Below are positions 1-7,905 of a DNA stretch of 64,000 nucleotides, piece by piece. Within the stretch, counting starts at the first letter, position 1, and each line of letters starts with the position of its first letter. The DNA comes from Flammeovirga sp. SJP92. Its GTDB lineage: Bacteria; Bacteroidota; Bacteroidia; Cytophagales; Flammeovirgaceae. The stretch spans positions 124,001 to 188,000 of the forward strand of contig NZ_LQAQ01000100.1 of the NCBI RefSeq assembly GCF_001583495.1, written 5' to 3'. The notes under the pieces were generated by a model. The model made no database searches. It had not been told where the DNA came from and was given only the letters and a program-made list of their open reading frames with translations. A program made the position numbers and the translations under genes.

Positions 1-69
1 TTTCAGATCAAAACCTTCTTGAGGAAAATAGTAGGTCTGATCAATCAAATCAAAGTACTTATTTTTCAT
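1..69 (-). CDS. speA: Arginine decarboxylase, N-terminal fragment (cut by window edge)
   Basis: Read on the minus strand, the first 69 bases give 23 uninterrupted codons from an ATG at 69, opening MKNKYFDLIDQTYYFPQ. This opening matches my recollection of Bacteroidota biosynthetic arginine decarboxylases, PLP enzymes that turn arginine into agmatine for polyamine synthesis. The rest of the gene lies left of the window, so no catalytic residues can be inspected. It is on the same strand as the AraC gene at 192-965, with about 120 bases between them that would hold its promoter. The assignment rests on N-terminal resemblance alone. Confidence 0.62.
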   Translation of the reverse strand, partial: MKNKYFDLIDQTYYFPQEGFDLK

Positions 70-191
70 CCAGTAATTAGAAAATAGTTAGTTAAATATT
101 ATCTGAGCATGTTGCAATATTCATTTCATAATATACTGAATTCTAACATGTTTAAGGATGATTTGTTTTAGATTGAGAAGAAAAAAAGTTT

Positions 192-965
192 TTATGATAA
201 CGAAATCTTTTTAGAAAATTCTGATGGAGAAACTCCTTTGATTTTTTTGAAGGTACGATTAAATTGACTGATACTGTCAAACCCCACTTCATAGGCAATC
301 TGACTTTTTGTAAGGGTAGAGTTTTTAAGCAGATGACAAGCTTGTTCTATTCTAAATTGATGAAGATAAGTTACAAAGCTGATGCCTTTTGCCTGTTTAA
401 ACCACCTACAAAAAGAGGTTTTGGTCATATTGACTTTTGTAGATAAAGTATCTAATTCAATTTGCTGTTGATAGTTTTCAAAAATAAATCGATGAATAAT
501 GTCTAGTCTTTCATTCCCAACAATTTGTTGCGTACTGTTTTTCATCATTGGAATGACCTCAGCTTTACATTTTCCTAATTGATGTATTAAATCCAGTAAA
601 ATCAAGAGCTGTTTTGGATTACTATCCTCTTGAAAAAGAGAAATACAATTCAACTTTAGTTTAGTTTTGAGGGCTGTAAAATTAAGACCGCTTCCATTTT
701 GGTCAAGTAAGTCCAGAAGGCTTTTGATCTCAGGTATTTGATTGAGCTTTTGAATATCAATTTGAATTACATAAGCTTCCACTTCTTCTACTTCTTTGGA
801 AGAAACCCACTGATGCGGAACATTGGGGGCCACCCAAATAAAATCTCCCTCTTCAAAAGTACTTACTTCATCACCTACAAATCGTAAACCTCTTCCTTTT
901 GCAATATAGGTGAGTTCCACTTCCGGGTGATAATGCCAATACGCCGTGAAGGCTTGCTGTTCCAC
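192..965 (-). CDS. AraC-family transcriptional regulator with N-terminal cupin
   Basis: This is a 257-residue DNA-binding regulator. The N-terminal third is a cupin-type sensor (WHYHPEVEL near residues 10-18, then GRGLRFVGD). The C-terminal ~100 residues are a two-helix-turn-helix AraC domain, including AYEVGFDSISQFNRTFKK and a typical GVSPSEF ending. It is divergent from the GH127-like gene at 1152 and is its likely regulator, with a sugar or sugar-derived ligand. The start is uncertain. The only conventional start is GTG at 965, but the open frame continues about 21 codons upstream (KREYTEQSSASFKIFK) to a TAA at 1029-1031 with no ATG, GTG or TTG. Related cupin-AraC proteins usually have residues before the WHYHPE motif, so a non-standard start is possible. 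Confidence 0.85.
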   Translation of the reverse strand: MEQQAFTAYWHYHPEVELTYIAKGRGLRFVGDEVSTFEEGDFIWVAPNVPHQWVSSKEVEEVEAYVIQIDIQKLNQIPEIKSLLDLLDQNGSGLNFTALKTKLKLNCISLFQEDSNPKQLLILLDLIHQLGKCKAEVIPMMKNSTQQIVGNERLDIIHRFIFENYQQQIELDTLSTKVNMTKTSFCRWFKQAKGISFVTYLHQFRIEQACHLLKNSTLTKSQIAYEVGFDSISQFNRTFKKIKGVSPSEFSKKISLS

Positions 966-1103
966 CTTAAAGATTTTAAAAGAGGCGGAAGATTGCTCTG
1001 TATATTCTCTTTTTGCTTTGATATTAGATTATATTTTCCTTGAAATTTACTGAATTATAATATAATGACAATATATGCATAGTAATTGAAAAAATATACA
1101 AAG

Positions 1104-1131
1104 TTTGATGCTGTTTCGTACATTACTTTTG
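1104..1131 (+). promoter_or_regulatory. Possible Bacteroidota promoter for the GH127-like gene
   Basis: TTTG at 1104-1107 and TACTTTTG at 1124-1131 resemble the -33 and -7 (TAnnTTTG) elements of Bacteroidota primary-sigma promoters. They lie about 20 bases before the start at 1152. The 16-base spacer is shorter than the usual 19-21, so confidence is low. The whole divergent gap to the AraC gene is under 190 bases. Confidence 0.28.
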
Positions 1132-1151
1132 AGTATTGAAAAAAAACTAAG

Positions 1152-3095
1152 ATGTACAATATGAAGAACTTATACTTAACCCTTCCCATTCTAGTATTTC
1201 TTTTAAACGGATGTCATGAAATGAAAAAGATCAATTCAACAATCAAAACAGTGCAGTTTGGAGATGTTCATCCGGAAGGTTGGATCAAACAGCAGATGGA
1301 GTATGACCTGAAAGATGGATTTGTAGGACACTTAGACGAACTTGTTCCTGATTTAATCCTAGAAGATGATATTTACGGTAAAGACCGTTTAACCAAAAAA
1401 GTAAAATCAAAAGACGTAGGGGCTGTCAACTCAGAAGGTGAGTGGAATGTGCAGTTTCTGTGGTGGAATTCAGAAACTCAATCCAATTGGTGGGACGGCT
1501 ATATCAGAAATGCTTTGCTGACAGGTGACAAGGAAGCGATAGCCAAAGTAGTGAAGTATGTCAATGAAAAACTGGCTACTCAAGATCCTGATGGATATAT
1601 TGGTGTATATGCAGATGATTTACGCTATGATCATACTACAGAAAATGGTGAATTATGGGCTCAAGCTTCATTATTCAGAGGACTGTTGGCCTATTATGAA
1701 GCAACGGATGATCAAAAAGTGTTAGAAGCAGTGGTCAAAGCGGTAGATGTGACAATGCAGGCGTATCCTATTGGGAAATCGACTCCTTTTAAAACAGTAA
1801 AACCCTTTGCTGGAGTAGGTCATGGATTGACATTTACGGATGTTTGTGATCAATTATTTGATATCACAGGAGAACAGAAATATTTAGATTTTGCCAAATT
1901 CTTGCTGGATGATTATAACCTTCATCAAATGGCGGAAGAGGATATTTTACTGAAAAATCTGGCGGATAAAAGTTATAAATTTAAAGGTCACGGGGTACAT
2001 ACTTATGAACACTTGAGAAGTTTGACTTTAGCGGCTTATACATCGGATGATCCTAAATACAAAGAAGGTTTACAGCATTATTTAGAGAAGCTGAAGGATG
2101 TAGTCAGTGTAAGTGGTGGCCCTATTGGAGATGAATGGATTTTCGGCAGACATGCTGATGCAGATAGCACAGGCTATGAATATTGCTCATTGCAGGAATT
2201 GCTAGACAGCTATGCGGTGTTGAATAAATTTGATCATAACAGTGCATGGGGCGATAAAATAGAGTGGTTGCTGTTCAATGCGGCGCAAGGAGCAAGACAT
2301 CCGCACCATTCTTCTATCGCTTATTGTAAGAGTGATAATTCTTATTCGATGTGCGGTCATATCAATGATCATGAATGTAAAGAATCGAAAGAAAATCGTT
2401 TTAAATATTCTCCAGTTCATAAAGATATAGCAGTTTGTTGTGCTCCGAATGCCGGAAGAATCTATCCTTATTTTATTCAAAATATGTGGCAGACGGATGG
2501 TAATACCTTGTATTTGGATTTATACGGTCCGTCAATTTTCACTTCAATTGTCAATGGAAAGAAAGTGAAGGTTCAGCAAGTCACCAATTATCCTGCTTCA
2601 GATCAGGTGGAGTTGAAAGTAGTGGGAAATACTGCTTTTGATTTAGCATTAAGAGTACCTCAGTGGGCAGAGCGATTTGAAGTAAATGGAAAAGAATTTT
2701 CAGCCAATAATAAAGGATATGTAATTATCCCTAGTGGTGTGGACAAGTCCTCTATTACTATTAAAATGGGCTTTTCACCTGAAATCCATCAAGAGTCACA
2801 AGGAGAATATGTTTCTTATGGGCCATTGTTATTTGCATTGCCTTTAGAAGGAACGGCAGAAGAAGTGAAAGTATGGAAAGGCGATTTCAAAGATCAAAAA
2901 TATGCTTACACTCAAGATGAGAAAGCCACTTATAAATTAGTTTCTAATGCATCCATTAAAGTCAATCAAGTAGAGGGAAGTAACCCTTTTGAAAGTGTGG
3001 CTTTGGAAGTGGATTTCAAAAATACAAAAGGAGAAAAAGTAACTTCAACGATGAAGCCTTTAGGGGCAACAGTATTAAGAAAATCAGTATTTTAG
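1152..3095 (+). CDS. GH127-like (DUF1680) glycoside hydrolase lipoprotein
   Basis: This is a 647-residue exported hydrolase. A short signal peptide ends in a lipobox (LLNGC, Cys21), so it is probably membrane-anchored. The body is an (alpha/alpha)6-type domain: SLFRGLLAYYEA near 173-184, GHGVHTYEH near 279-287. The beta-L-arabinofuranosidase family GH127 uses a zinc-bound cysteine nucleophile held by Glu-x-Cys and Cys-Cys. Here E343-Y-C345 and C429-C430 (in CCAPN) occupy those places, so the catalytic set looks complete. The exact substrate is not known, but an arabinofuranoside or related furanosidic glycan is the family expectation. The start could also be ATG 1161, which gives a more canonical signal peptide. 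It is followed by a sulfatase gene, suggesting a sulfated plant or algal glycan as target. Confidence 0.8.
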   Translation: MYNMKNLYLTLPILVFLLNGCHEMKKINSTIKTVQFGDVHPEGWIKQQMEYDLKDGFVGHLDELVPDLILEDDIYGKDRLTKKVKSKDVGAVNSEGEWNVQFLWWNSETQSNWWDGYIRNALLTGDKEAIAKVVKYVNEKLATQDPDGYIGVYADDLRYDHTTENGELWAQASLFRGLLAYYEATDDQKVLEAVVKAVDVTMQAYPIGKSTPFKTVKPFAGVGHGLTFTDVCDQLFDITGEQKYLDFAKFLLDDYNLHQMAEEDILLKNLADKSYKFKGHGVHTYEHLRSLTLAAYTSDDPKYKEGLQHYLEKLKDVVSVSGGPIGDEWIFGRHADADSTGYEYCSLQELLDSYAVLNKFDHNSAWGDKIEWLLFNAAQGARHPHHSSIAYCKSDNSYSMCGHINDHECKESKENRFKYSPVHKDIAVCCAPNAGRIYPYFIQNMWQTDGNTLYLDLYGPSIFTSIVNGKKVKVQQVTNYPASDQVELKVVGNTAFDLALRVPQWAERFEVNGKEFSANNKGYVIIPSGVDKSSITIKMGFSPEIHQESQGEYVSYGPLLFALPLEGTAEEVKVWKGDFKDQKYAYTQDEKATYKLVSNASIKVNQVEGSNPFESVALEVDFKNTKGEKVTSTMKPLGATVLRKSVF

Positions 3096-3113
3096 AATTG
3101 AAATGAATAGAGA

Positions 3114-3144
3114 GAGCATGTTTGGCATTTTGTCAAGCATGCTC
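3114..3144. repeat. Intergenic hairpin, AGAGCATGTTT family (copy 1)
   Basis: GAGCATGTTTG at 3114-3124 and CAAGCATGCTC at 3134-3144 form an 11-bp stem with one G-T wobble and a 9-base loop, between the GH127-like and sulfatase genes. Similar palindromes occur at 21757-21776 and 44942-44964. There is no U-tract, so it is not an ordinary terminator. Confidence 0.6.
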
Positions 3145-3167
3145 AACATATAACTACGAAATAAGAA

Positions 3168-4893
3168 ATGAAAAATATTACGACCCTTATCATCACTCTT
3201 TCATTGAGTACCCTGCTGTTTTCTTGTCAGGAAAAGAAAATGGAAGAGAAAACGAAACGACCCAATATCATTTATATCATGTCTGATGATCACGCTTATC
3301 AGGCTATCAGTGCTTATGACACTTCGTTGATTCATACTCCCAACATTGACAGATTGGCCCATGAAGGGATGCGTTTTGATCATGCTTATGTTTCCAATTC
3401 TATTTGTTCACCAAGTAGAGCGGTGACTTTGACAGGGAAAATGAGTCACCTCAACTCGGTAAAAGATAATTTGGATGTATTTGATTCTACACAAATCACT
3501 TATCCGAAAATCTTACAGAATGCGGGATACGAAACGGCTATTGTGGGGAAATGGCACTTAAAATCTCAGCCAACAGGTTTTGATTATTGGGAAGTGTTGC
3601 CAGATCAAGGAAATCTTACAGAATGCGGGATACGAAACGGCTATTGTGGGGAAATGGCACTTAAAATCTCAGCCAACAGGTTTTGATTATTGGGAAGTGT
3701 TGCCAGATCAAGGAGATTATTATCAGCCTGATTTCAGAACGCCAAACGGAATGATCAATGAAAAAGGCTATGTAACGGATATTATCACTGATAAAGCCAT
3801 TGCTTATCTAGACAAAAGAAAAGAGAACGAAGAACCGTTTATGTTGATGGTTCATCATAAAGCACCTCACCGTGAATGGATGGTGGCCATGGAGCACCTT
3901 CAAGCTTTCAAAGATCAGAAAATAAAACAGCCTGCCACTTTGTTTGATGATTATAAGGGCAGGGGAAAAGCGGCACAAGAGGCAGAAATGAGAATTTCAG
4001 ATCATATGGGATTGACTAATGATACTAAAGTTGAACCCGAAATAAGAGATGCCAAAGGTCTCAAGCCTTTTATGGGATGGTATGATTTTGCCTATTCCAA
4101 GAACTTGAAAAGAATGACAGCTGAAGAAAAGGCAAAATGGGAAGAAGTGTATGGCCCCATCAATGAAGATTTTAAAAACAGTGATTTAAAAGGAAAAGAA
4201 TTGACAGCTTGGAAATACCAACGTTACATGGAAGATTATCTTGGGACATTGGTGAGTGTAGATGAAAATGTGGGCCGTCTGTTGGATTATTTGGATCAAA
4301 CAGGTTTAGCTGAAAATACAATTGTAGTTTATACTTCTGATCAGGGTTTTTACTTAGGTGAACATGGCTGGTTTGACAAAAGATTTATGTATGAGCAGTC
4401 TTTCAGAACACCATTGATGGTAAGATGGCCAGGACATATTAAAGCAGGATCAGTCAATAAAGATTTAGTACAGAATATTGATTACGCTCCAAGTTTTTTA
4501 GAAGCGGCAGGTGTGGCAGTACCTACAGATATGCAAGGAGCTTCACTGCTTCCATTGATGGAACAGAAGAAAACCGACTGGAGAGATGCTTTATATTATC
4601 ATTATTATGAATATCCGGGCATTCACGGCGTAAAGCGTCATTACGGCATCAAAACAAAACGTTACAAGCTGATTCATTTTTACTATGATGTGGATGAGTG
4701 GGAATTGTATGATTTGGAAAAAGATCCTGATGAAATGCAAAATGTATATACAGATCCTTCTTATGCTGAGGTAAAGGATACATTGCATCAGAAATTGGAG
4801 GATTTAAGAAAGCAATACGGAGACTCTGATCAATTGACGCAAGAGATGCTGAAAGCAGATTTGAAGAGGTTGGAGGAGTTAGGGTTGAATTAA
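3168..4893 (+). pseudogene. S1-family sulfatase lipoprotein interrupted by a 103-bp tandem duplication
   Basis: The first frame (3168-3686) encodes a lipoprotein signal (LLFSC, Cys20), the metal-binding D40-D41, and the sulfatase signature C80-S-P-S-R84. In this family that Cys is converted to formylglycine, the catalytic nucleophile. After P-D-Q-G148 an exact 103-bp tandem repeat shifts the frame and stops it at 172 residues. The remainder, from the repeated segment to 4893, is fully open in another frame and carries the rest of the enzyme, including SDQGFYLGEHGWFDKR. Removing one repeat copy restores a continuous 540-codon sulfatase with no other lesion, so the event looks recent. As sequenced the enzyme is OFF. 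It would hydrolyse sulfate esters, probably on the glycan attacked by the upstream GH127-like enzyme. A collapsed or duplicated assembly artefact cannot be excluded. Confidence 0.88.
3508..3713. repeat. Exact tandem duplication, two 103-bp units
   Basis: Bases 3508-3610 and 3611-3713 are identical; the match ends at 3507/3610 on the left and 3612/3715 on the right. Because 103 is one more than a multiple of three, each copy gained or lost shifts the sulfatase frame. The unit codes for residues around ILQNAGYETAIVGKWH in the sulfatase fold. Confidence 0.97.
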
Positions 4894-4914
4894 AATTGAA
4901 AACTAGCATGACAA

Positions 4915-4951
4915 AAAAATCCCATTGAAAAAGCATTTCAATGGGATTTTT
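4915..4951. terminator. Bidirectional terminator between the sulfatase and DPP IV genes
   Basis: AAAAATCCCATTGAAA (4915-4930) pairs perfectly with TTTCAATGGGATTTTT (4936-4951) around an AAGCA loop. A/T runs on both sides serve both convergent genes, which end at 4893 and 4971. Confidence 0.9.
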
Positions 4952-4970
4952 AATTTAGTCAAAGAATGAA

Positions 4971-7151
4971 TTATAAATTATTCTCAACAAATTCAGTCAT
5001 TTGTTGGTATAAGTGAAGTCTTGTATTTCCACCATAGATACCGTGGTTTCTATTAGGATAGAAGAACTCACTGAATTGTTTTCCAGCTTGAATTAAAGCA
5101 TTAGAAAGGTCGAATGAGTTTTGAACATGTACGTTGTCGTCACCCGTACCGTGGATCAAGAAGAACTTACCTTTTAGTTTGTTCACGTGCTGAATAGGAG
5201 AGTTATCATCGTATCCAGAAGGGTTCAACTGAGGAGTTTTTAAGAAACGCTCTGTGTAGATGGTGTCATAGTATCTCCATGTTGTAACAGGAGCAACGGC
5301 GATGGCCATTTTGAATTGATCTGCACCTGTAAACAAACATAACGATGACATATAACCACCAAAACTCCATCCCCAGATACCAATTCTACCAGCATCCACA
5401 TAGTTTTGTTTTCCTAACCATTTCGCAGTTTGAATTTGATCGATGGCTTCTAATTTACCCAATTGAGCGTAAGTAGCATGTTTGAAATCTCTACCTCTCG
5501 AACCAGTACCACGAGGGTCAACCACGGCCACGATATATCCTCTTTGCGTTAGCATTTGATGCCAAGCAAAGTTACCGCCACCCCAAGAGTTAGCCACTTG
5601 ATTAGAACCAGGGCCTGAGTATTGGAACATTAAAACAGGATATTTTTTGTTTTCATCAAAATCAGCAGGCTTCAACATATAACCGAAAAGTTCTACATTG
5701 TCTTCTGTTGTGAAAGTGAAATGCTCTTTTTTCACAAAACCATAGCTCTCAATCAACGTTTTAAAGTCAGCATTATCCTCTAAAACTTTTACTAACTGAT
5801 TTTTCTTTGTCTTGTATAAAGAAGTAGATGAAACCTCTTCAGAGTTACTGTGCTTCGCAATGTAGTAGCTGAAGTCATTGCTCATATTAACATGAGTCTG
5901 ACCGCTTTTAGTAGAAAGCTTTACTTTCTTTTTACCATAAATATCGATAGAGTAGAAGTCTCTGTCTAATGGAGCTACTTCATTTGAAACATAATAAAGA
6001 ACTGCTTTTTTACTGTTTTCATCAATGCCTACAAGCTCGCTTACTTCCCAGTCTCCAGAAGTGATTTGACGTACTTGAGTACCATCAGTATTGTATAAGT
6101 AAATGTGCTTATAACCGCTCATCTCTGAAGTGTAGATGAAGTGTTTTCCGTCTTTCAAATAAGTAAGATTATCACAGTAATCCATGTCAACATATGTTTT
6201 ACTTTCTTCCGTTAAAATCACTTTGCTGTTACCTGTTGAAGCATTAGCGTGTAAGATTTCTAATTTATTTTGAAGGCGGTTCATTCTGATAATAGACACT
6301 GTGTTAGCATCCGTAGTCCATTTCACTCTTGGGATGTAAATATCAGTTGCTATACCGATATCTAATTTTGTATGCTTATTACCATTTTCAAGGTCTACAA
6401 CAGCTACAGCAACTACTGAGTTTTTCTCCCCTGCTTTAGGGTATTTGAAGCGGTAGTCATTAGGGTAAAGGCCACCCCAAAGTTGCATATTGTATTCTGG
6501 TACCTCTGTTTCATTAAAGATTTGATAAGCGATTTTACGGCTGTCAGGCGACCAGAAAAATGCTTTAGCAAAAGAAAACTCCTCTTCGTAAACCCAATCC
6601 GCTGAACCGTTGATGATATGATTGAATTTGCCATCAGTAGTCAATTGTGTCTCTTTCATATCCGAAAGATCCACTACAAAAAGGTTATTCTCTCTTACAA
6701 AAGCAACCTTCTTTCCATCAGGTGAAAAAGTAGCATAAGATTGTTTCCCTTTTGCAGATAACTTAGTCAATACCTTTGTTTCAAAGTTGTATACGAAGTA
6801 TTCTGCTTTATAAGAACGGCGGTAAATTGCTTCTCTTTCGGTCATTAATAAGACTTGGTTCTCATCAGCCGAGAAAGAATAATCGCCAATATTGATTTGA
6901 GGAGATAATGTACTTCCGTCTAAGATTGTTTCTACTTCTTTTCCGGTAGTCACATCATTTTTAATGATTTTGTTGTCCTTAAGTTTTGTGTAAAACTGTC
7001 CTGCTTTCATCCAGCGAACAGCATTAACTGATTGAGGGTAAAACTTATAGTCTCTCCAGATGTCTTCAAGTGTTATTTGTTTATTCTGTGCTTGTGCCGA
7101 TAGAAAAAGCACAAATAGGAATCCGATTAATAAGGATAATCGTTTTTTCAT
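4971..7151 (-). CDS. Dipeptidyl peptidase IV (S9B prolyl oligopeptidase family)
   Basis: This is a 726-residue exported serine peptidase that removes X-Pro (or X-Ala) dipeptides from peptide N-termini. A signal peptide (MKKRLSLLIGFLFVLFL...AQAQ) directs it to the periplasm. The N-terminal ~470 residues are a beta-propeller, including the DPP IV-type Glu pair in DWVYEEEFSFAKAFFW. The C-terminal alpha/beta-hydrolase has the nucleophile S596 in GWSFGGY, acid residues near 671-672 in HGTGDDNVH, and H703 in NRNHGIYG. Length and motif order match complete DPP IV enzymes. It appears monocistronic, with its own leader hairpin at 7178-7193. Confidence 0.95.
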   Translation of the reverse strand: MKKRLSLLIGFLFVLFLSAQAQNKQITLEDIWRDYKFYPQSVNAVRWMKAGQFYTKLKDNKIIKNDVTTGKEVETILDGSTLSPQINIGDYSFSADENQVLLMTEREAIYRRSYKAEYFVYNFETKVLTKLSAKGKQSYATFSPDGKKVAFVRENNLFVVDLSDMKETQLTTDGKFNHIINGSADWVYEEEFSFAKAFFWSPDSRKIAYQIFNETEVPEYNMQLWGGLYPNDYRFKYPKAGEKNSVVAVAVVDLENGNKHTKLDIGIATDIYIPRVKWTTDANTVSIIRMNRLQNKLEILHANASTGNSKVILTEESKTYVDMDYCDNLTYLKDGKHFIYTSEMSGYKHIYLYNTDGTQVRQITSGDWEVSELVGIDENSKKAVLYYVSNEVAPLDRDFYSIDIYGKKKVKLSTKSGQTHVNMSNDFSYYIAKHSNSEEVSSTSLYKTKKNQLVKVLEDNADFKTLIESYGFVKKEHFTFTTEDNVELFGYMLKPADFDENKKYPVLMFQYSGPGSNQVANSWGGGNFAWHQMLTQRGYIVAVVDPRGTGSRGRDFKHATYAQLGKLEAIDQIQTAKWLGKQNYVDAGRIGIWGWSFGGYMSSLCLFTGADQFKMAIAVAPVTTWRYYDTIYTERFLKTPQLNPSGYDDNSPIQHVNKLKGKFFLIHGTGDDNVHVQNSFDLSNALIQAGKQFSEFFYPNRNHGIYGGNTRLHLYQQMTEFVENNL

Positions 7152-7177
7152 ATTAAAAGATTGTTGATGGAAGTAAA

Positions 7178-7193
7178 AACCTGAGTTCAGGTT
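7178..7193 (-). promoter_or_regulatory. Inverted repeat in the DPP IV leader
   Basis: AACCTGA-GT-TCAGGTT is a perfect 7-bp inverted repeat about 27-42 bases before the DPP IV start. On the minus strand it is followed by a T5 run, so it could be an operator or a weak attenuator hairpin. Confidence 0.4.
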
Positions 7194-7294
7194 AAAAATT
7201 AGATAAAGTTTGATGTATAATTTCTAATACATCTATATTACCAGCCTAAATATATAGAAACTGAAGCGATTGAGAAAAAAATCAAGACATAAAA

Positions 7295-7330
7295 AAAATC
7301 TTACAACGCCCATTGACATTGTAAGATTTT
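7295..7330 (-). terminator. Terminator of the 106-residue protein gene
   Basis: AAAATCTTACAA (7295-7306) pairs with TTGTAAGATTTT (7319-7330) around a 12-base loop. On the minus strand the stem runs into a T-tract. It lies just after the stop of the gene at 7351-7671. Confidence 0.85.
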
Positions 7331-7350
7331 AGTTCATGCTGTTTGAATAA

Positions 7351-7671
7351 TTAAACGGCTTCGTCGTAAACCATTGTATTTAATTCTTGAGCATTGTTTT
7401 CTTGAACATTGTTATCCTGAGTTAATGCATACAACTCATCCTCTAAAAAGTAGATGTGATTTTGCATGTCATTAAGACGTCTGTTTTTGTCATAGACAGT
7501 TTTGTGTAATTTGTCGATGTACCCTTGGCTGTCGAGTAGCATTTTTTTAAGACGATCCATGTAAAGACGATCGGATTCATTCCATCCTTGTTCGAGTAAT
7601 GTTACTTTTCTTTTGTTTAAATCGGCCTGAGGCGAGTTCTTCGGATAGTTAATACTCTGCTTTTTCATCAT
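7351..7671 (-). CDS. Small hypothetical protein, probable coiled coil
   Basis: This 106-residue cytoplasmic protein has no signal peptide or membrane segment. The middle (about residues 25-85) is rich in Leu, Lys, Glu and Asp with helical periodicity (RLYMDRLKKMLLDSQ, LEDELYALTQ), suggesting a short coiled coil. The C-terminus is acidic and Asn/Gln-rich. I do not recognise a family. It stands alone with its own terminator at 7295-7330 and about 230 non-coding bases upstream that contain a perfect palindrome at 7755-7766. Confidence 0.65.
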   Translation of the reverse strand: MMKKQSINYPKNSPQADLNKRKVTLLEQGWNESDRLYMDRLKKMLLDSQGYIDKLHKTVYDKNRRLNDMQNHIYFLEDELYALTQDNNVQENNAQELNTMVYDEAV

Positions 7672-7754
7672 TAATTTAGAATTTATAAGTAGTAAAAAAT
7701 CATATTTACACGTAAAAATAAGTAGTTATACTCGTGCAAACACACACGCAACCG

Positions 7755-7766
7755 GTTTAGCTAAAC
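7755..7766. promoter_or_regulatory. 12-bp perfect palindrome upstream of the small-protein gene
   Basis: GTTTAGCTAAAC is a perfect palindrome about 84 bases before the start at 7671, in a 234-base gap that otherwise shows only AT-rich sequence. It could be a dimeric repressor site. No regulator is assigned. Confidence 0.3.
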
Positions 7767-7905
7767 GGCCACAATGTTATTAGATTTTTGAATAGATTAA
7801 GTAATTCACGTACTGGATTTATATCACAAATTTAAAATGTTATATTATTTATACAAATAATTACACATATTTCTATTTGTTTTTTTTAACAAAATGTGAA
7901 TTTTA

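Noticed and set aside
2202-2480. Antisense open frame within the GH127-like gene
   Set aside because: It is a shadow of the sense coding sequence; the sense protein carries the zinc-site residues there.
3580-4893. Downstream sulfatase part as an independent gene starting at TTG 3580
   Set aside because: The first codons come from the duplicated segment read in the wrong frame and it lacks the signal peptide and the CSPSR site, so it is the displaced 3' part of one gene.
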